A DNA stretch of 64,000 nt from Neobacillus drentensis (lineage in GTDB: Bacteria > Bacillota > Bacilli > Bacillales > Cytobacillaceae), in NCBI RefSeq assembly GCF_021560175.1, contig NZ_CP091110.1, positions 672,001 through 736,000 of the forward strand, written 5' to 3'. Below, one piece after another: positions 25,189 to 34,097 of this stretch. The translations under genes and the position numbers were made by a program. The notes under the pieces were generated by a model. The model was not told where the DNA came from and made no database searches. It was given only the letters and a program-made list of their open reading frames with translations. Positions within the stretch are counted from its first letter, which is position 1; every line of letters starts with the position of its first letter.

Positions 25189-26079
25189 ATGACAATTTGG
25201 ACAGACTTAGCTGATTTGGAATATAAACTTTATTATTTAGATGCAAATGGTATTAAAACACGAGTACTGGAATCCGGAACGGGGGAGCCATTAATTTTGC
25301 TTCATGGTACCGGAGGTCATATTGAGGCGTATGCACGGAATATCCGAGGTTTGAGCGAGCATTTCCGCGTGATTTGCATCGATATGGTCGGACACGGCTA
25401 CACAGCAAAGCCAGATCGTCAATATGGTATTGATTATTATAGCGAGCATTTATTAGGCGTGATTCAAGCATTAGGTTTAACAAACGTGTATCTTTCAGGG
25501 GAGTCGTTAGGCGGCTGGGTGGCTGCATGGTTTGCGGCTGAGCATCCGGAATATGTGAAGGCGATGGTGCTGAATACGCCTGGTAACGTTAATAATAAAC
25601 CTGAAGTCATGCAGCGTTTGAAGGATTCTACGTTAAAAGCGGTTCTTGAAGCAAACTATGAAAATGTTAAAACAAGACTTGAGTGGTTAATGTACGATAA
25701 AAGCTTGGTAACAGATGAATTGATTGAATCCCGCTACAAAATTTATACTCAAGCCTCTTATCAAGAAGCGGTTCATCATATCGTCTGCTTGCAGGATATT
25801 GAAGTACGAAAGCTGTACAGCTGGGATCCGTCATGGTGTGGAAAAATCAATGTTCCAACATTGCTTGCTTGGACAGACCATGATCCAACTTCTACCGTTG
25901 AGGAAGCAAAGCCTATTCAGGATATGATTCCAAATAGCGAGCTGGTTGTAATTAAAGATGCAGGACACTGGCCGCAATGGGAAAAGCCGGAGGAGTTTAA
26001 CACTATTTTAATTGACTTCCTATTGAAAAATGGGAAAGAAACAGCTAAACAAGAGAATCCTGCATTAGCATCTAAATAA
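25189..26079 (+). CDS. Alpha/beta hydrolase, meta-cleavage product C-C hydrolase (MhpC/BphD-like)
   Basis: Hydrolyses the carbon-carbon bond of the ring-opened ketone to release an acid and a 2-hydroxypentadienoate. 296 residues. The fold signatures are clear: oxyanion HGTGGH, nucleophile Ser106 in GESLGG, acid in AWTDHDPT (Asp230 or Asp232), and His260 in DAGHWPQWEKPEEFN, the tail typical of this subfamily. A GGGGGA ribosome site precedes the ATG. It is followed by a strong hairpin, then the hydratase. Confidence 0.88.
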   Translation: MTIWTDLADLEYKLYYLDANGIKTRVLESGTGEPLILLHGTGGHIEAYARNIRGLSEHFRVICIDMVGHGYTAKPDRQYGIDYYSEHLLGVIQALGLTNVYLSGESLGGWVAAWFAAEHPEYVKAMVLNTPGNVNNKPEVMQRLKDSTLKAVLEANYENVKTRLEWLMYDKSLVTDELIESRYKIYTQASYQEAVHHIVCLQDIEVRKLYSWDPSWCGKINVPTLLAWTDHDPTSTVEEAKPIQDMIPNSELVVIKDAGHWPQWEKPEEFNTILIDFLLKNGKETAKQENPALASK

Positions 26080-26094
26080 TAGAAACAGCCGTTG

Positions 26095-26160
26095 AGAGCG
26101 CAAATTGAATTGATTCATAGCTTACATATTTTTGAATCTATCAATTAGCGCTCTATTTTT
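26095..26160 (+). terminator. Intra-operon terminator between hydrolase and hydratase
   Basis: AGAGCGCAAATTGA pairs with TCAATTAGCGCTCT (one mismatch) and is followed by A then six or more T residues. It should reduce read-through into the hydratase unless antiterminated. Confidence 0.75.
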
Positions 26161-26179
26161 TATAAAAGGAGTTATTACT

Positions 26180-26971
26180 ATGAGTAACCAGGTCATTCAT
26201 CGAGTTCAGCATGTATACGAATTGCTGCAACAGGCAGAAGTCTCGAAAGAATCCATTACACCACTAACTAAACAATATCCAGATTTGACCATTGATGAAG
26301 CTTATCAGGTCCAGCTCCGAATGATTGATCAAAAAGTGCAAAAGGGACAGAAAATTGTCGGGAAAAAGATTGGGTTAACCTCTGTTGCGATGCAGCAGCT
26401 GTTAGGTGTTGATCAGCCGGATTACGGGCATCTGTTAGACTCAATGGAAGCAAGTAATATGGGAACCATCCATTTAGATGAACTTTTTCAGCCAAAGGTA
26501 GAAGGTGAGATTGCGTTTGTGCTCAACAAGGATTTGACTGGACCAGATGTCACGGTTGAGGATGTGCTTGATGCAACTGAGTACATCTCACCCGCATTGG
26601 AAATCGTCGACAGCCGGATTACCGATTGGAACATAACCTTAGCAGATACAGTAGCTGATAATGCGTCAAGCGGTATGTTTGTCATTGGGGATGAACGGTA
26701 TTCGGTAACAGATATTGATTTGCCATCGATTGAAATGAATTTGTTTAAAAATGGAGAACGGATAAATACCGGCTATGGTTATGATGTGTTAGGCCATCCT
26801 GCCAAATGTGTTGCCTGGCTGGCTAATAAATTATCCGAATACAATGTTGCTTTGAAGGCGGGAGAAGTTATTTTATCAGGTGCATTATCAGCAGCAATCG
26901 CCGCCGAAAAAGGGGATCGGTTTACGGCTGGATTTTCACATATTGGTAAAGTTGAAGTTATGTTTAAGTAA
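26180..26971 (+). CDS. 2-keto-4-pentenoate hydratase (MhpD-like)
   Basis: Adds water to 2-hydroxypenta-2,4-dienoate to give 4-hydroxy-2-oxovalerate. Start ATG 26180 (263 residues) is chosen because AAAAGGAG lies 8 bases before it; the in-frame ATG at 26132 falls inside the terminator hairpin. Motifs: IVGKKIGLTSVAMQQLLGVDQPDYGHL, here split by inspection into GKKIGLTS and PDYGHL, the metal-site acids in KVEGEIAFVL, and the C-terminal AGEVILSGAL. The next enzymes of the lower pathway (4-hydroxy-2-oxovalerate aldolase and acetaldehyde dehydrogenase) are not in the window. Confidence 0.9.
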   Translation: MSNQVIHRVQHVYELLQQAEVSKESITPLTKQYPDLTIDEAYQVQLRMIDQKVQKGQKIVGKKIGLTSVAMQQLLGVDQPDYGHLLDSMEASNMGTIHLDELFQPKVEGEIAFVLNKDLTGPDVTVEDVLDATEYISPALEIVDSRITDWNITLADTVADNASSGMFVIGDERYSVTDIDLPSIEMNLFKNGERINTGYGYDVLGHPAKCVAWLANKLSEYNVALKAGEVILSGALSAAIAAEKGDRFTAGFSHIGKVEVMFK

Positions 26972-26978
26972 GGAAACA

Positions 26979-27010
26979 AGGACCTATCCATTGGGGAGTG
27001 GACAGGTCCT
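26979..27010 (+). terminator. Hairpin after the hydratase, weak terminator or mRNA-stability element
   Basis: AGGACCTATCCA (26979-26990) pairs with TGGACAGGTCCT (26999-27010), one mismatch, no T-run. Confidence 0.5.
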
Positions 27011-27053
27011 CATCTAATCATTAAATATGGGAGAAATTTGAGGAGGTCCTTAT

Positions 27054-28355
27054 ATGGAGCAAAAGAAACGTACGGTATCAAAAAAAGCATGGGTTATCAT
27101 TTTCTTATTATTTTTATTGACTGTTATTAGTAATGCAGATAAGGCCATTATCGGGTTTGCTTCGGTGCCGATTATGAAAGAATTAGGATTAACTCCACAG
27201 CAATGGGGTGTTGTCGGAAGTGTTTTCTTCTTGCTTTATTCGCTTTCAGCTATTTTAGGGGGAAGCTTGGCGGATAAAATTGGCGCAAAAAAAGTTATTG
27301 CGATTATGGTTGCCGTTTGGTCGATCGTTCAATTTTCAACGATTTTTGTCAGCAGTTTTACTTATTTGTTAGTAACCCGAATTATCTTAGGGGCTGGCGA
27401 AGGACCTTCTTACTCCTTAGCAATGACTGCTGCCTCAAAGTACCTTCCAAAGGAAAAGTTGGGGATTGGATTAACACTCGTTTCAATTGGAGGACCGCTC
27501 GGTGTCGCTGTTTCAGCACCTGTTTTAATGCATCTTATCATGAATTTTGGCTGGCGTTCAGCGTTTATCACAACAGGGGCAGTTGGGTTTCTTTGGATTA
27601 TAGCATGGTTATGGACAGCTAAAGAGAAAACGGTTACACAAGGAGGGCCTGCCCCGGTCAAAAATACATCAATTGAAGCCACTGTTGGAACAGAAACAAG
27701 ATTCACCTCGGTTTTGTTTTCGAAAAATTTCATCTTCGTTGCTTTATGCGGTTTTGCCACTTATTGGTCGTTTACGATTGGATTGAACTGGCTGCCAAAC
27801 TATCTGGAAAATGTCCGCAAACTGAGTGAAGAAACCTTAAGCATAGTCGTAGCATTGCCTTGGATTATGATTACTCTGTCACAGATTACCTTTTCATTCA
27901 TTTCAGATCGGATTTATCATAAGACAAAGAGCGTGGTGAAGGGACGGATTTTTGTCCTGGGACCTGTCATGGCAGCAGGAGCCATCTGTTATTTCTTAGG
28001 AGCTATTGTCAGCTCGAATATTTTATCGATTGCTTTATTATCACTGGGGTTAACATTTGGATGCATCACCTTAGTGATGGGACCAGCTATTTTAGTTGAT
28101 TTGGTTTCCCCTCGACATCAAGGGAAGATTCAAGGCTGGTTTATGGCTTTAACTTCATTGGGCGGTATTGCCGGTCCATATGTAACGGGGTGGTTGATTG
28201 GAAACTCAGCCAGCCAGGAGACAGGCTTCCAACACGCATTCCAATTATGCGGACTGATTCTACTTGTATTTGGCGGTTTGGTGTGGTTAACAGTTCGTCC
28301 GGAAAAATTTGAAGATTCTGCAATATTAAATGCGAAATCATCTAATGTCATGTAA
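27054..28355 (+). CDS. MFS transporter, anion:cation symporter (ACS)-like
   Basis: 433-residue, about 12-helix carrier. The loop GSLADKIGAKK between TM2 and TM3 is the MFS signature, and GAGEGPSYSLAMTAASKYLPKEK after TM4 is typical of the ACS/phthalate-type family that takes up carboxylates. A central cytoplasmic loop lies near residues 195-220. It is placed in the meta-cleavage operon, so it likely imports the aromatic acid that the pathway consumes (inference). The ribosome site is GAGGAGG. Confidence 0.87.
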   Translation: MEQKKRTVSKKAWVIIFLLFLLTVISNADKAIIGFASVPIMKELGLTPQQWGVVGSVFFLLYSLSAILGGSLADKIGAKKVIAIMVAVWSIVQFSTIFVSSFTYLLVTRIILGAGEGPSYSLAMTAASKYLPKEKLGIGLTLVSIGGPLGVAVSAPVLMHLIMNFGWRSAFITTGAVGFLWIIAWLWTAKEKTVTQGGPAPVKNTSIEATVGTETRFTSVLFSKNFIFVALCGFATYWSFTIGLNWLPNYLENVRKLSEETLSIVVALPWIMITLSQITFSFISDRIYHKTKSVVKGRIFVLGPVMAAGAICYFLGAIVSSNILSIALLSLGLTFGCITLVMGPAILVDLVSPRHQGKIQGWFMALTSLGGIAGPYVTGWLIGNSASQETGFQHAFQLCGLILLVFGGLVWLTVRPEKFEDSAILNAKSSNVM

Positions 28356-28373
28356 AATAAAGTAAACAGGGTG

Positions 28374-28405
28374 AAAAGTGAGCAGCCCCAGGGCTGTTCA
28401 CTTTT
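28374..28405 (+). terminator. Hairpin after the MFS gene
   Basis: AAAAGTGAGCAGCC (28374-28387) pairs with GGCTGTTCACTTTT (28392-28405, one G-U). The T-run is short, so it may only partly stop transcription before the FAH gene. Confidence 0.6.
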
Positions 28406-28440
28406 GGTCTTAATCTATTAAAAAGTGAGGGGTTTTGCTG

Positions 28441-29427
28441 ATGGGTATGCAGGTGGTTCGTTTCAATCAGAATGGGAAAGAGCAGTGGGGCGTTGTAACA
28501 GAGGAAAGGATTCTCGTGTTACCAAATGCTTATCAGAGTTTAGCTGAATTCTTAGAACAGGGAATTGAAGAGGCACGAAAAGTAAAAGAAACAGGTACTG
28601 ATGAGACCGTTTCATTGGCGGATGTGGAGCTCTTAAGCCCTGTCACCAAGCCGGCAAGAATTATCTGTCAGGGGACAAACTATGCCACTCACCGTTCAGA
28701 GGCAGGACTTGATGCCAAGAGAGCACCCTTTAATTTGTTTTTTAGCAAAGCGGACAGTGCGTTGTGCGGGGCGGACAGTGAAATTGTCCGTCCTGAACAT
28801 GTAAAATTATTAGATTATGAGATTGAACTGGGATTGATTGTTGGCGGAAATATTACCGGACCCGTCGAAGTGACAGATGATAATCTCCATCAATATATTG
28901 CAGGTATTGTGATTGTGGATGATGTTTCCGCCCGTGATGTTCAGTTTACGGAAGGCCAGTGGTTAAAAGGAAAAAGCTATCGTACATTTGCTCCCACCGG
29001 TCCTTTCCTCTATTTGCTAGATCCAGAAGAAGTGCCACAGATCCATAACCTGGAGTTAAACCTATGGGTGAACGATGAACTGCGCCAATCAGCCAACTCC
29101 TGCCAGTTGTTGTATAAACCTGCTGAAACTTTGACCGAGCTCTCTGAAATCATGGATCTATCAAAAGGTGATTTGATTCTAACCGGGACAACCGGCGGCG
29201 TTGCCCTAAATATCACACCAGAGGTCAACAATCGTCTAGCTGACTCCACTCTAACTGCGCAGCAAAGAGCGGATATTATTATAGAAAGCCAGCAAAAGAA
29301 TAACGAACGATACCTCAAAGAAGGCGATATCATCCGCTGCCAGATCAAAAGCCCAGATGGAGCCATTGATTTAGGCCAGCAGAGAAATAAAGTTGTCGCA
29401 GCAAGCAAGGAGCCTGTGGGGCTATAA
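28441..29427 (+). CDS. FAH-family enzyme (fumarylacetoacetate hydrolase superfamily)
   Basis: 328 residues from ATG 28441, preceded by GTGAGGGG; the in-frame TTG at 28435 sits too close to that site. The FAH metal site is visible in DYEIELGLIVGG and VDDVSARDVQF, with KSYRTFAPTGPFL and the motif GDLILTGTTGGV. It differs from the first FAH protein in the window and has an insertion near the C-terminus. In this operon it may act as a decarboxylase, isomerase or hydrolase on a ring-cleavage product such as an oxo-dienoate. The reaction cannot be fixed from sequence. Confidence 0.82.
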   Translation: MGMQVVRFNQNGKEQWGVVTEERILVLPNAYQSLAEFLEQGIEEARKVKETGTDETVSLADVELLSPVTKPARIICQGTNYATHRSEAGLDAKRAPFNLFFSKADSALCGADSEIVRPEHVKLLDYEIELGLIVGGNITGPVEVTDDNLHQYIAGIVIVDDVSARDVQFTEGQWLKGKSYRTFAPTGPFLYLLDPEEVPQIHNLELNLWVNDELRQSANSCQLLYKPAETLTELSEIMDLSKGDLILTGTTGGVALNITPEVNNRLADSTLTAQQRADIIIESQQKNNERYLKEGDIIRCQIKSPDGAIDLGQQRNKVVAASKEPVGL

Positions 29428-29428
29428 A

Positions 29429-29455
29429 GAAGCAGAGGGACGGTTCTCTTGCTTC
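29429..29455. repeat. Dispersed repeat, short form (copy 7)
   Basis: GAAGCAGA then GGGACGGTTCTCTTGCTTC, starting right after the FAH stop codon. Same layout as the copy at 19.1 kb. Confidence 0.82.
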
Positions 29456-29523
29456 CTTTTGTGGAGGAAGAGAATATCTATTTATCGTTGGTTAACAAAT
29501 TAGTGGATTTAAAATGGGTAACT

Positions 29524-29569
29524 AGAGGCGATCAATTCAAGGTGAGATTATCTTGAATTGATCGCCTCT
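29524..29569. terminator. Long perfect hairpin downstream of the meta-cleavage operon
   Basis: AGAGGCGATCAATTCAAG (29524-29541) pairs perfectly over 18 bp with 29552-29569; followed by TATACTTTTT. Likely terminator for the operon. The remainder of the 329-base gap holds copy 7 of the repeat and the next terminator, with no gene. Confidence 0.75.
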
Positions 29570-29692
29570 TATACTTTTTGAATTTAAGGAGGAAGCTCAG
29601 TCAACTGGAATCTATTTAATCTAAATTTTTTTCTAGCTCATCCACTCAAAACAAGACATTCCATTATGGTTTGAGTTATAACTTAATGAATT

Positions 29693-29728
29693 AAAAATAG
29701 GACGAAGAAGACTCTCCGTCCTATTTTT
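29693..29728. terminator. Bidirectional terminator at the end of the secreted GH3 gene
   Basis: AAAAATAGGACG (29693-29704) pairs with CGTCCTATTTTT (29717-29728), with A- and T-runs on the two sides. Confidence 0.88.
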
Positions 29729-29756
29729 ATTACTCTTTCATTAATAAAGGTGAATC

Positions 29757-32015
29757 TTATTTACTATGCCCCGCTGGAGTCCGCACGTTGATGGAATCGA
29801 TCAAAGTAATGTTGTCGGAAGAGTTGCCAACGTACACCTTGTACTCACCATCTAAAGTTTTCCAATTATCAGCATTGGAATCCCAAATGGACAACGGATG
29901 GTTGCTTGCTGCTGGATCAATCGTAATAGTCACACGTTTCTTTTCACCTGGTTTCAGCCAGACTTTTTCAAATCCAACTAGCCGTTTAGGCGGTTCGTTC
30001 GCCGCTTTAGGCAGACCTAGGTAGACTTGCGGCACTTCCGCCCCGGCTGTTTTTCCGGTATTTTCGACAAAGAAGGATACCTGAACTTTATTAGATCCAT
30101 CCGTCGTCTTCGGAGTGACAACTAGTTTAGAAATGTCGAAGTTCGTATAAGACAAACCATGACCAAATGCGAAAAGAGGTTTGATTTTTTTGGCATCGTA
30201 CCATCGGTATCCCATCTCAAGTCCTTCAGAATAGTACACTTGAGGGATCTCTTTGCCGGTACCGTCGAGTAGACCTTTATTAACCCCAGGATAGCGTTCT
30301 TCCGTGCTGGTTGGTGTGTCCGCTTTTGAAACCGGATAGGTCACAGGAAGCTTTCCAGATGGATTAGCGAGCCCAAATAACAAGTTAGCGACAACATTGC
30401 CGTCCTCCTGGCCTGGATTCCATGCTTCTAGGATAGCTGGGACATTGTTAACCCATGGCATAAGCACAGGATCACCATCTTTAAGCACTACAGCTGTTTT
30501 CTTGTTTGCTGCAGTAACAGCAGAAATCATCTCATCCTGGCTTTCAGGCAGCGACAAACTTGGGCGGTCACGGCCCTCGCTGGTTACAACCCCAGCCATC
30601 AAGATAACAACGTCTGCATCCTTCGCGGCGGCTACCGCTTCGTTGAGATTACTATTGTCAGCAGCCACTGTTACCTTGGTAATCGCGGCGTTAGAACCTA
30701 GTTTTTCTAAAGTATTCTGAAGTCCCTGCTGTGGTGAAACAGTGTAAAGCGGACTTACCCGCGAACTGCCTCCTCCACCTGCAACGGCTGCGTCAACAAA
30801 GGTCGACTTACCGATTAAGGCAATAGAATCAACAGATGGGTTAAGAGGAAGCAGGTTACCCTCATTCTTAAGCAATACAGCAGTCTGTTCGGCAATATCA
30901 CGCGCTTTCGAACCATTCGTTTCTGCGTCTATAGTGCCTCGTACAATTGGACGATCAAAGATTCCATATTTGAACATTTGGACATACCGGCGGCTGAGAG
31001 CTTGATCAACAGTATTCATTGTTAAGCTGCCATCCGCAAGTGCTGCCTTAATGTTGTCATTTGTGAAGAATTTTGCACTCTGCATTTCTAAATCCAATCC
31101 AGCGTTAAGCGCTGGTGCAGTCGAATGGGTGGCACCAAAGTCAGATTGAACGTAGCCTTTGAATCCCCAATGATTGCGCAATACGGTATTCAACAGATAC
31201 TCGTTCTCACAGGCATAGGTTCCGCCTACCCGGTTGTAGGAACACATAATGGAACCTACTTTACCATCTTTAACCGACATCTCAAATGGAAGAAGGTAAA
31301 GCTCATGAAGTACATTTTCGTCAATGTTAACGTTCACAGACATGCGGTTTTGTTCTTGATCATTAAGTGCGTAATGTTTTGACATGGCGATAATATCATT
31401 ATCTTGGATACCCTGAATTTCTTTAGAGGATAATACTCCAGCGAGATAAGGGTCTTCACCCATGTATTCGAAATTGCGGCCGTTCTCGCCCAAGCGAGCA
31501 AGATTCATACCTGGTGCTTCGAGTTCGTGCAGCCCAAGTGTGCGGGCCTCACCACCCATTAGGTCACCGAAAGCGTAGGCAAGACTTGGGTCAAAACTGG
31601 CTGCAAGTCCAATCGCCACAGGTAATGCAGTTGCCTTATCCTGCGGACTGCAGTCTCCACCGCCTAGTCCTACAGGTCCATTGGTAATCCTAAAAGTTGG
31701 AATCGCAAGTTCAGGGATTCCAGGAATGTGCCTGCCAGGGCTTCCACATTCCACTAACTCCGGAATTACTCCGCGCATTCCGGCCAGCTGTTTGACTTTC
31801 TGGTCTAGCGTCATGGCATCAATCAGCAGTTCAGTACGTTTTTCAGGCGAAAGCGACGTATCCATCCATGGCAGCTGGGATGAAACAGATGCTTGTTCAG
31901 CGTTCGCCTGTGTTGGCTGTGCAGAAAATGCACCGCCCGCAATAGCTGCCAAAGCGACACTCGATACCAGTGTAGACCAAACAAATTTCTTGAGTTTTTT
32001 CCCTACATTAAACAC
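29757..32015 (-). CDS. Secreted GH3 beta-glycosidase
   Basis: Releases terminal beta-linked sugars (probably glucose or xylose) outside the cell. A basic-hydrophobic signal peptide (KKLKKFVWST then an Ala-rich run, likely cleavage after ANA) leads to a full GH3 layout: TIM barrel with RITNGPVGLGGGD and GMNLARLGENGRNFEY, the nucleophile aspartate in YVQSDFGA (residue 292 from this start), the alpha/beta sandwich, and a C-terminal fibronectin-III-like domain. GTG 32015 is preferred because GGGGGG lies 7 bases before it; ATG 32030 is an alternative. It is the only glycosidase of the block with a clear export signal. Confidence 0.88.
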   Translation of the reverse strand: MFNVGKKLKKFVWSTLVSSVALAAIAGGAFSAQPTQANAEQASVSSQLPWMDTSLSPEKRTELLIDAMTLDQKVKQLAGMRGVIPELVECGSPGRHIPGIPELAIPTFRITNGPVGLGGGDCSPQDKATALPVAIGLAASFDPSLAYAFGDLMGGEARTLGLHELEAPGMNLARLGENGRNFEYMGEDPYLAGVLSSKEIQGIQDNDIIAMSKHYALNDQEQNRMSVNVNIDENVLHELYLLPFEMSVKDGKVGSIMCSYNRVGGTYACENEYLLNTVLRNHWGFKGYVQSDFGATHSTAPALNAGLDLEMQSAKFFTNDNIKAALADGSLTMNTVDQALSRRYVQMFKYGIFDRPIVRGTIDAETNGSKARDIAEQTAVLLKNEGNLLPLNPSVDSIALIGKSTFVDAAVAGGGGSSRVSPLYTVSPQQGLQNTLEKLGSNAAITKVTVAADNSNLNEAVAAAKDADVVILMAGVVTSEGRDRPSLSLPESQDEMISAVTAANKKTAVVLKDGDPVLMPWVNNVPAILEAWNPGQEDGNVVANLLFGLANPSGKLPVTYPVSKADTPTSTEERYPGVNKGLLDGTGKEIPQVYYSEGLEMGYRWYDAKKIKPLFAFGHGLSYTNFDISKLVVTPKTTDGSNKVQVSFFVENTGKTAGAEVPQVYLGLPKAANEPPKRLVGFEKVWLKPGEKKRVTITIDPAASNHPLSIWDSNADNWKTLDGEYKVYVGNSSDNITLIDSINVRTPAGHSK

Positions 32016-32030
32016 TTTCCAACCCCCCAT

Positions 32031-32437
32031 AAAATGTATTTAAGTGCTAGCTTTCTACTCACATTCCACCTCCGCCTTTTTTTATTTGAGAACGCTGTCA
32101 CAATGATGTCAGTCCCATTATAAGGAAACACCTCAAGATTACATTTGTGGTATTTTTATGATTGTTTGTATTTTTTTTATTTGACAATTTAAAATATTAA
32201 AAATGATCATTTGGTAATAGGAGAGATTACTTATTTAAAATTTCTCAAGGGAAGGTTTATCTCATAATGTAAGGTAATTAAACTCTGGCTACTAATACCG
32301 TTTAAACTATTTTGAATTTTAAAAAATGTCAAAATATTTTCAAATGTGTCAAAAAAATCTATATAAATACTTTTATAATTTTCTTACAATTATTAATATA
32401 GTTACTGAACAAAATAAAAACCAATAGGAGAGGAAAG
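32031..32437. other. Divergent intergenic region between secreted GH3 and unit A
   Basis: About 400 bases, very AT-rich, with no gene. For the GH3 gene a TATAAT-like -10 (minus strand, 32117-32122) is visible without a good -35. For unit A, TTTCAA (32338-32343), an 18-base spacer and TATAAA (32362-32367) is a possible promoter. No clear cre was seen. Confidence 0.4.
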
Positions 32438-33094
32438 ATGGAATCTACTAGACTGATTAATAATATAAATGTTGCTTGTGACTGGGTTGTTAAATTACTA
32501 TATCTTAATCTCCTATGGATCCTTTTTACTATGGCAGGACTAATAATAGCTGGGATCTTTCCGGCAACAGCAGCCATGTACACAGTCATAAAAGGTTATC
32601 AAGCGAGTGAAAATGTAAGTGCTTTCAAGTTATTCAAGAAGGTATATAAGGAGGAATTTAGCAGGGCAAACCAGTTGGGGATTGTGCTAGTAATCATACC
32701 GGTTATATTTTATACTGATTGGCTATTTACCAGCTATTTATCCGGAACCATGGAAATGGTGGCCAAAGGAATACTCCTTGGCAGTGCTTGCTTATATGGA
32801 ATTACGTTACTATATGTGTTTCCAGTTTACCTGTTGAACAGAAATGTCTTTACTTCGATAAAAATGGCATTCCTAATCGGAATCACTTATCCGTTAAATA
32901 CATTTATGATGCTTATATCGATAGCTTCTTTATTATTTTTATTTGTTTTCCTTCCAATGGCAGGTTATCTCTTTTTATCAAGTGGTTTAGCATGTATTGT
33001 AACATTTTTTTCGTTAAGAGTATTTCAAAAAGTAGAGGTTCAAGCAGGAGACAAACAAAAGCAGCGTAAGTCTGAATGGGTGATGAATAGCTAA
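32438..33094 (+). CDS. DUF624 (YesL-like) membrane protein, unit A
   Basis: A 218-residue integral membrane protein with about five hydrophobic segments and the family's opening pattern: a short amphipathic start, LLYLNLLWILFTMAGLI, then PATAAMYTVIKGY. DUF624 proteins nearly always accompany YesM/YesN systems and oligosaccharide ABC importers in Firmicutes, but their molecular role is not established; an accessory role in sensing or transport is suspected. The ribosome site is AGGAGAGGA. First gene of unit A; its homologue in unit B is at 50.2 kb. Confidence 0.85.
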   Translation: MESTRLINNINVACDWVVKLLYLNLLWILFTMAGLIIAGIFPATAAMYTVIKGYQASENVSAFKLFKKVYKEEFSRANQLGIVLVIIPVIFYTDWLFTSYLSGTMEMVAKGILLGSACLYGITLLYVFPVYLLNRNVFTSIKMAFLIGITYPLNTFMMLISIASLLFLFVFLPMAGYLFLSSGLACIVTFFSLRVFQKVEVQAGDKQKQRKSEWVMNS

Positions 33095-33116
33095 ACAATT
33101 AAGTGGGGTGAGAGAT

Positions 33117-34067
33117 TTGAGTGTCGAAGCAAAAACAGTACTAGAAAATGTTGAGCATCCGGTGAAAGCCAAGAAAAAAGGTAAAAGTGCCATTCAAATG
33201 CGAGAGAGTTGGACAGGGGTTTTATTTGTTTCCCCCATGCTAATTGGAGTCAGTATCCTAACGTTGCTGCCAATTTTAGCCACATTTATGTTAAGTTTTG
33301 CAGATTGGAATTTTATTGTGGGCTTTAAATCGATCAAGTGGGTTGGATTGGACAATTTTAAAGCACTCTTTGAGAATGATGTGTTTCTTAAGTCTGTGAT
33401 GAACAATTTACTTTTTCTTCTGACCGTTCCACTAACAATGATGTTCGCATTGATCATTGCCATCGTCATTGATAAACACGTGTATGCAAAAAGTTATTTT
33501 AAAGTTGCCTTTTTCATGCCTTATATTTCAAGTATCGTGGCCATTGCTGTAGTTTGGCAGGTTCTATTTAATCCAACAGAGGGGCCAATCAATCAAGTTT
33601 TACTTTCACTTGGCATTAAAAATCCACCGACTTGGATCGCGGATCCTGATTTCGCACTTTTCTCTGTAATGATCATTCAAATTTGGGCATCCATTGGGTT
33701 TAGCATGATCATTTATTTAGCTGGATTACAATCGATTCCAAAAGAGTTATATGAAGCAGCCGATATGGATGGGGCAAGGGCATGGGATAAATTTAAACAT
33801 ATTATGCTGCCAGCCTTATCTCCGACAACATTTTTCCTATTAATTACCGGAATTATTGGTACTTTTAAAGTATTTGATTTAATTGCTGTGTTAACCAAAG
33901 GTGGTCCGATTAATTCTACTACTATGCTTGTGTGGCATTTATACGAGAGTGCGTTTGTTAATTTAAAAATTGGGTATGCCTCAGCGATTGCGGTTGTCCT
34001 ATTCGTCTTCGTACTCATCATAACCTTAGTGCAGTGGGTAGGACAGAAAAAATGGGTGAATTATTAA
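33117..34067 (+). CDS. Sugar ABC transporter permease 1, unit A (UgpA/MalF-type)
   Basis: 316-residue permease of the oligosaccharide (CUT1) class with six predicted helices. The cytoplasmic EAA loop is EAADMDGARAWDKFKHIMLP. TTG 33117 is the likely start because GGGGTG lies six bases before it; the GTG at 33108 is part of that site. It pairs with the next permease. No ATPase is encoded nearby; a shared MsmX-type ATPase elsewhere is usual in Bacillus (inference). Confidence 0.9.
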   Translation: MSVEAKTVLENVEHPVKAKKKGKSAIQMRESWTGVLFVSPMLIGVSILTLLPILATFMLSFADWNFIVGFKSIKWVGLDNFKALFENDVFLKSVMNNLLFLLTVPLTMMFALIIAIVIDKHVYAKSYFKVAFFMPYISSIVAIAVVWQVLFNPTEGPINQVLLSLGIKNPPTWIADPDFALFSVMIIQIWASIGFSMIIYLAGLQSIPKELYEAADMDGARAWDKFKHIMLPALSPTTFFLLITGIIGTFKVFDLIAVLTKGGPINSTTMLVWHLYESAFVNLKIGYASAIAVVLFVFVLIITLVQWVGQKKWVNY

Positions 34068-34097
34068 GAAATGATAACTGAACGAGGAGGGATATCC

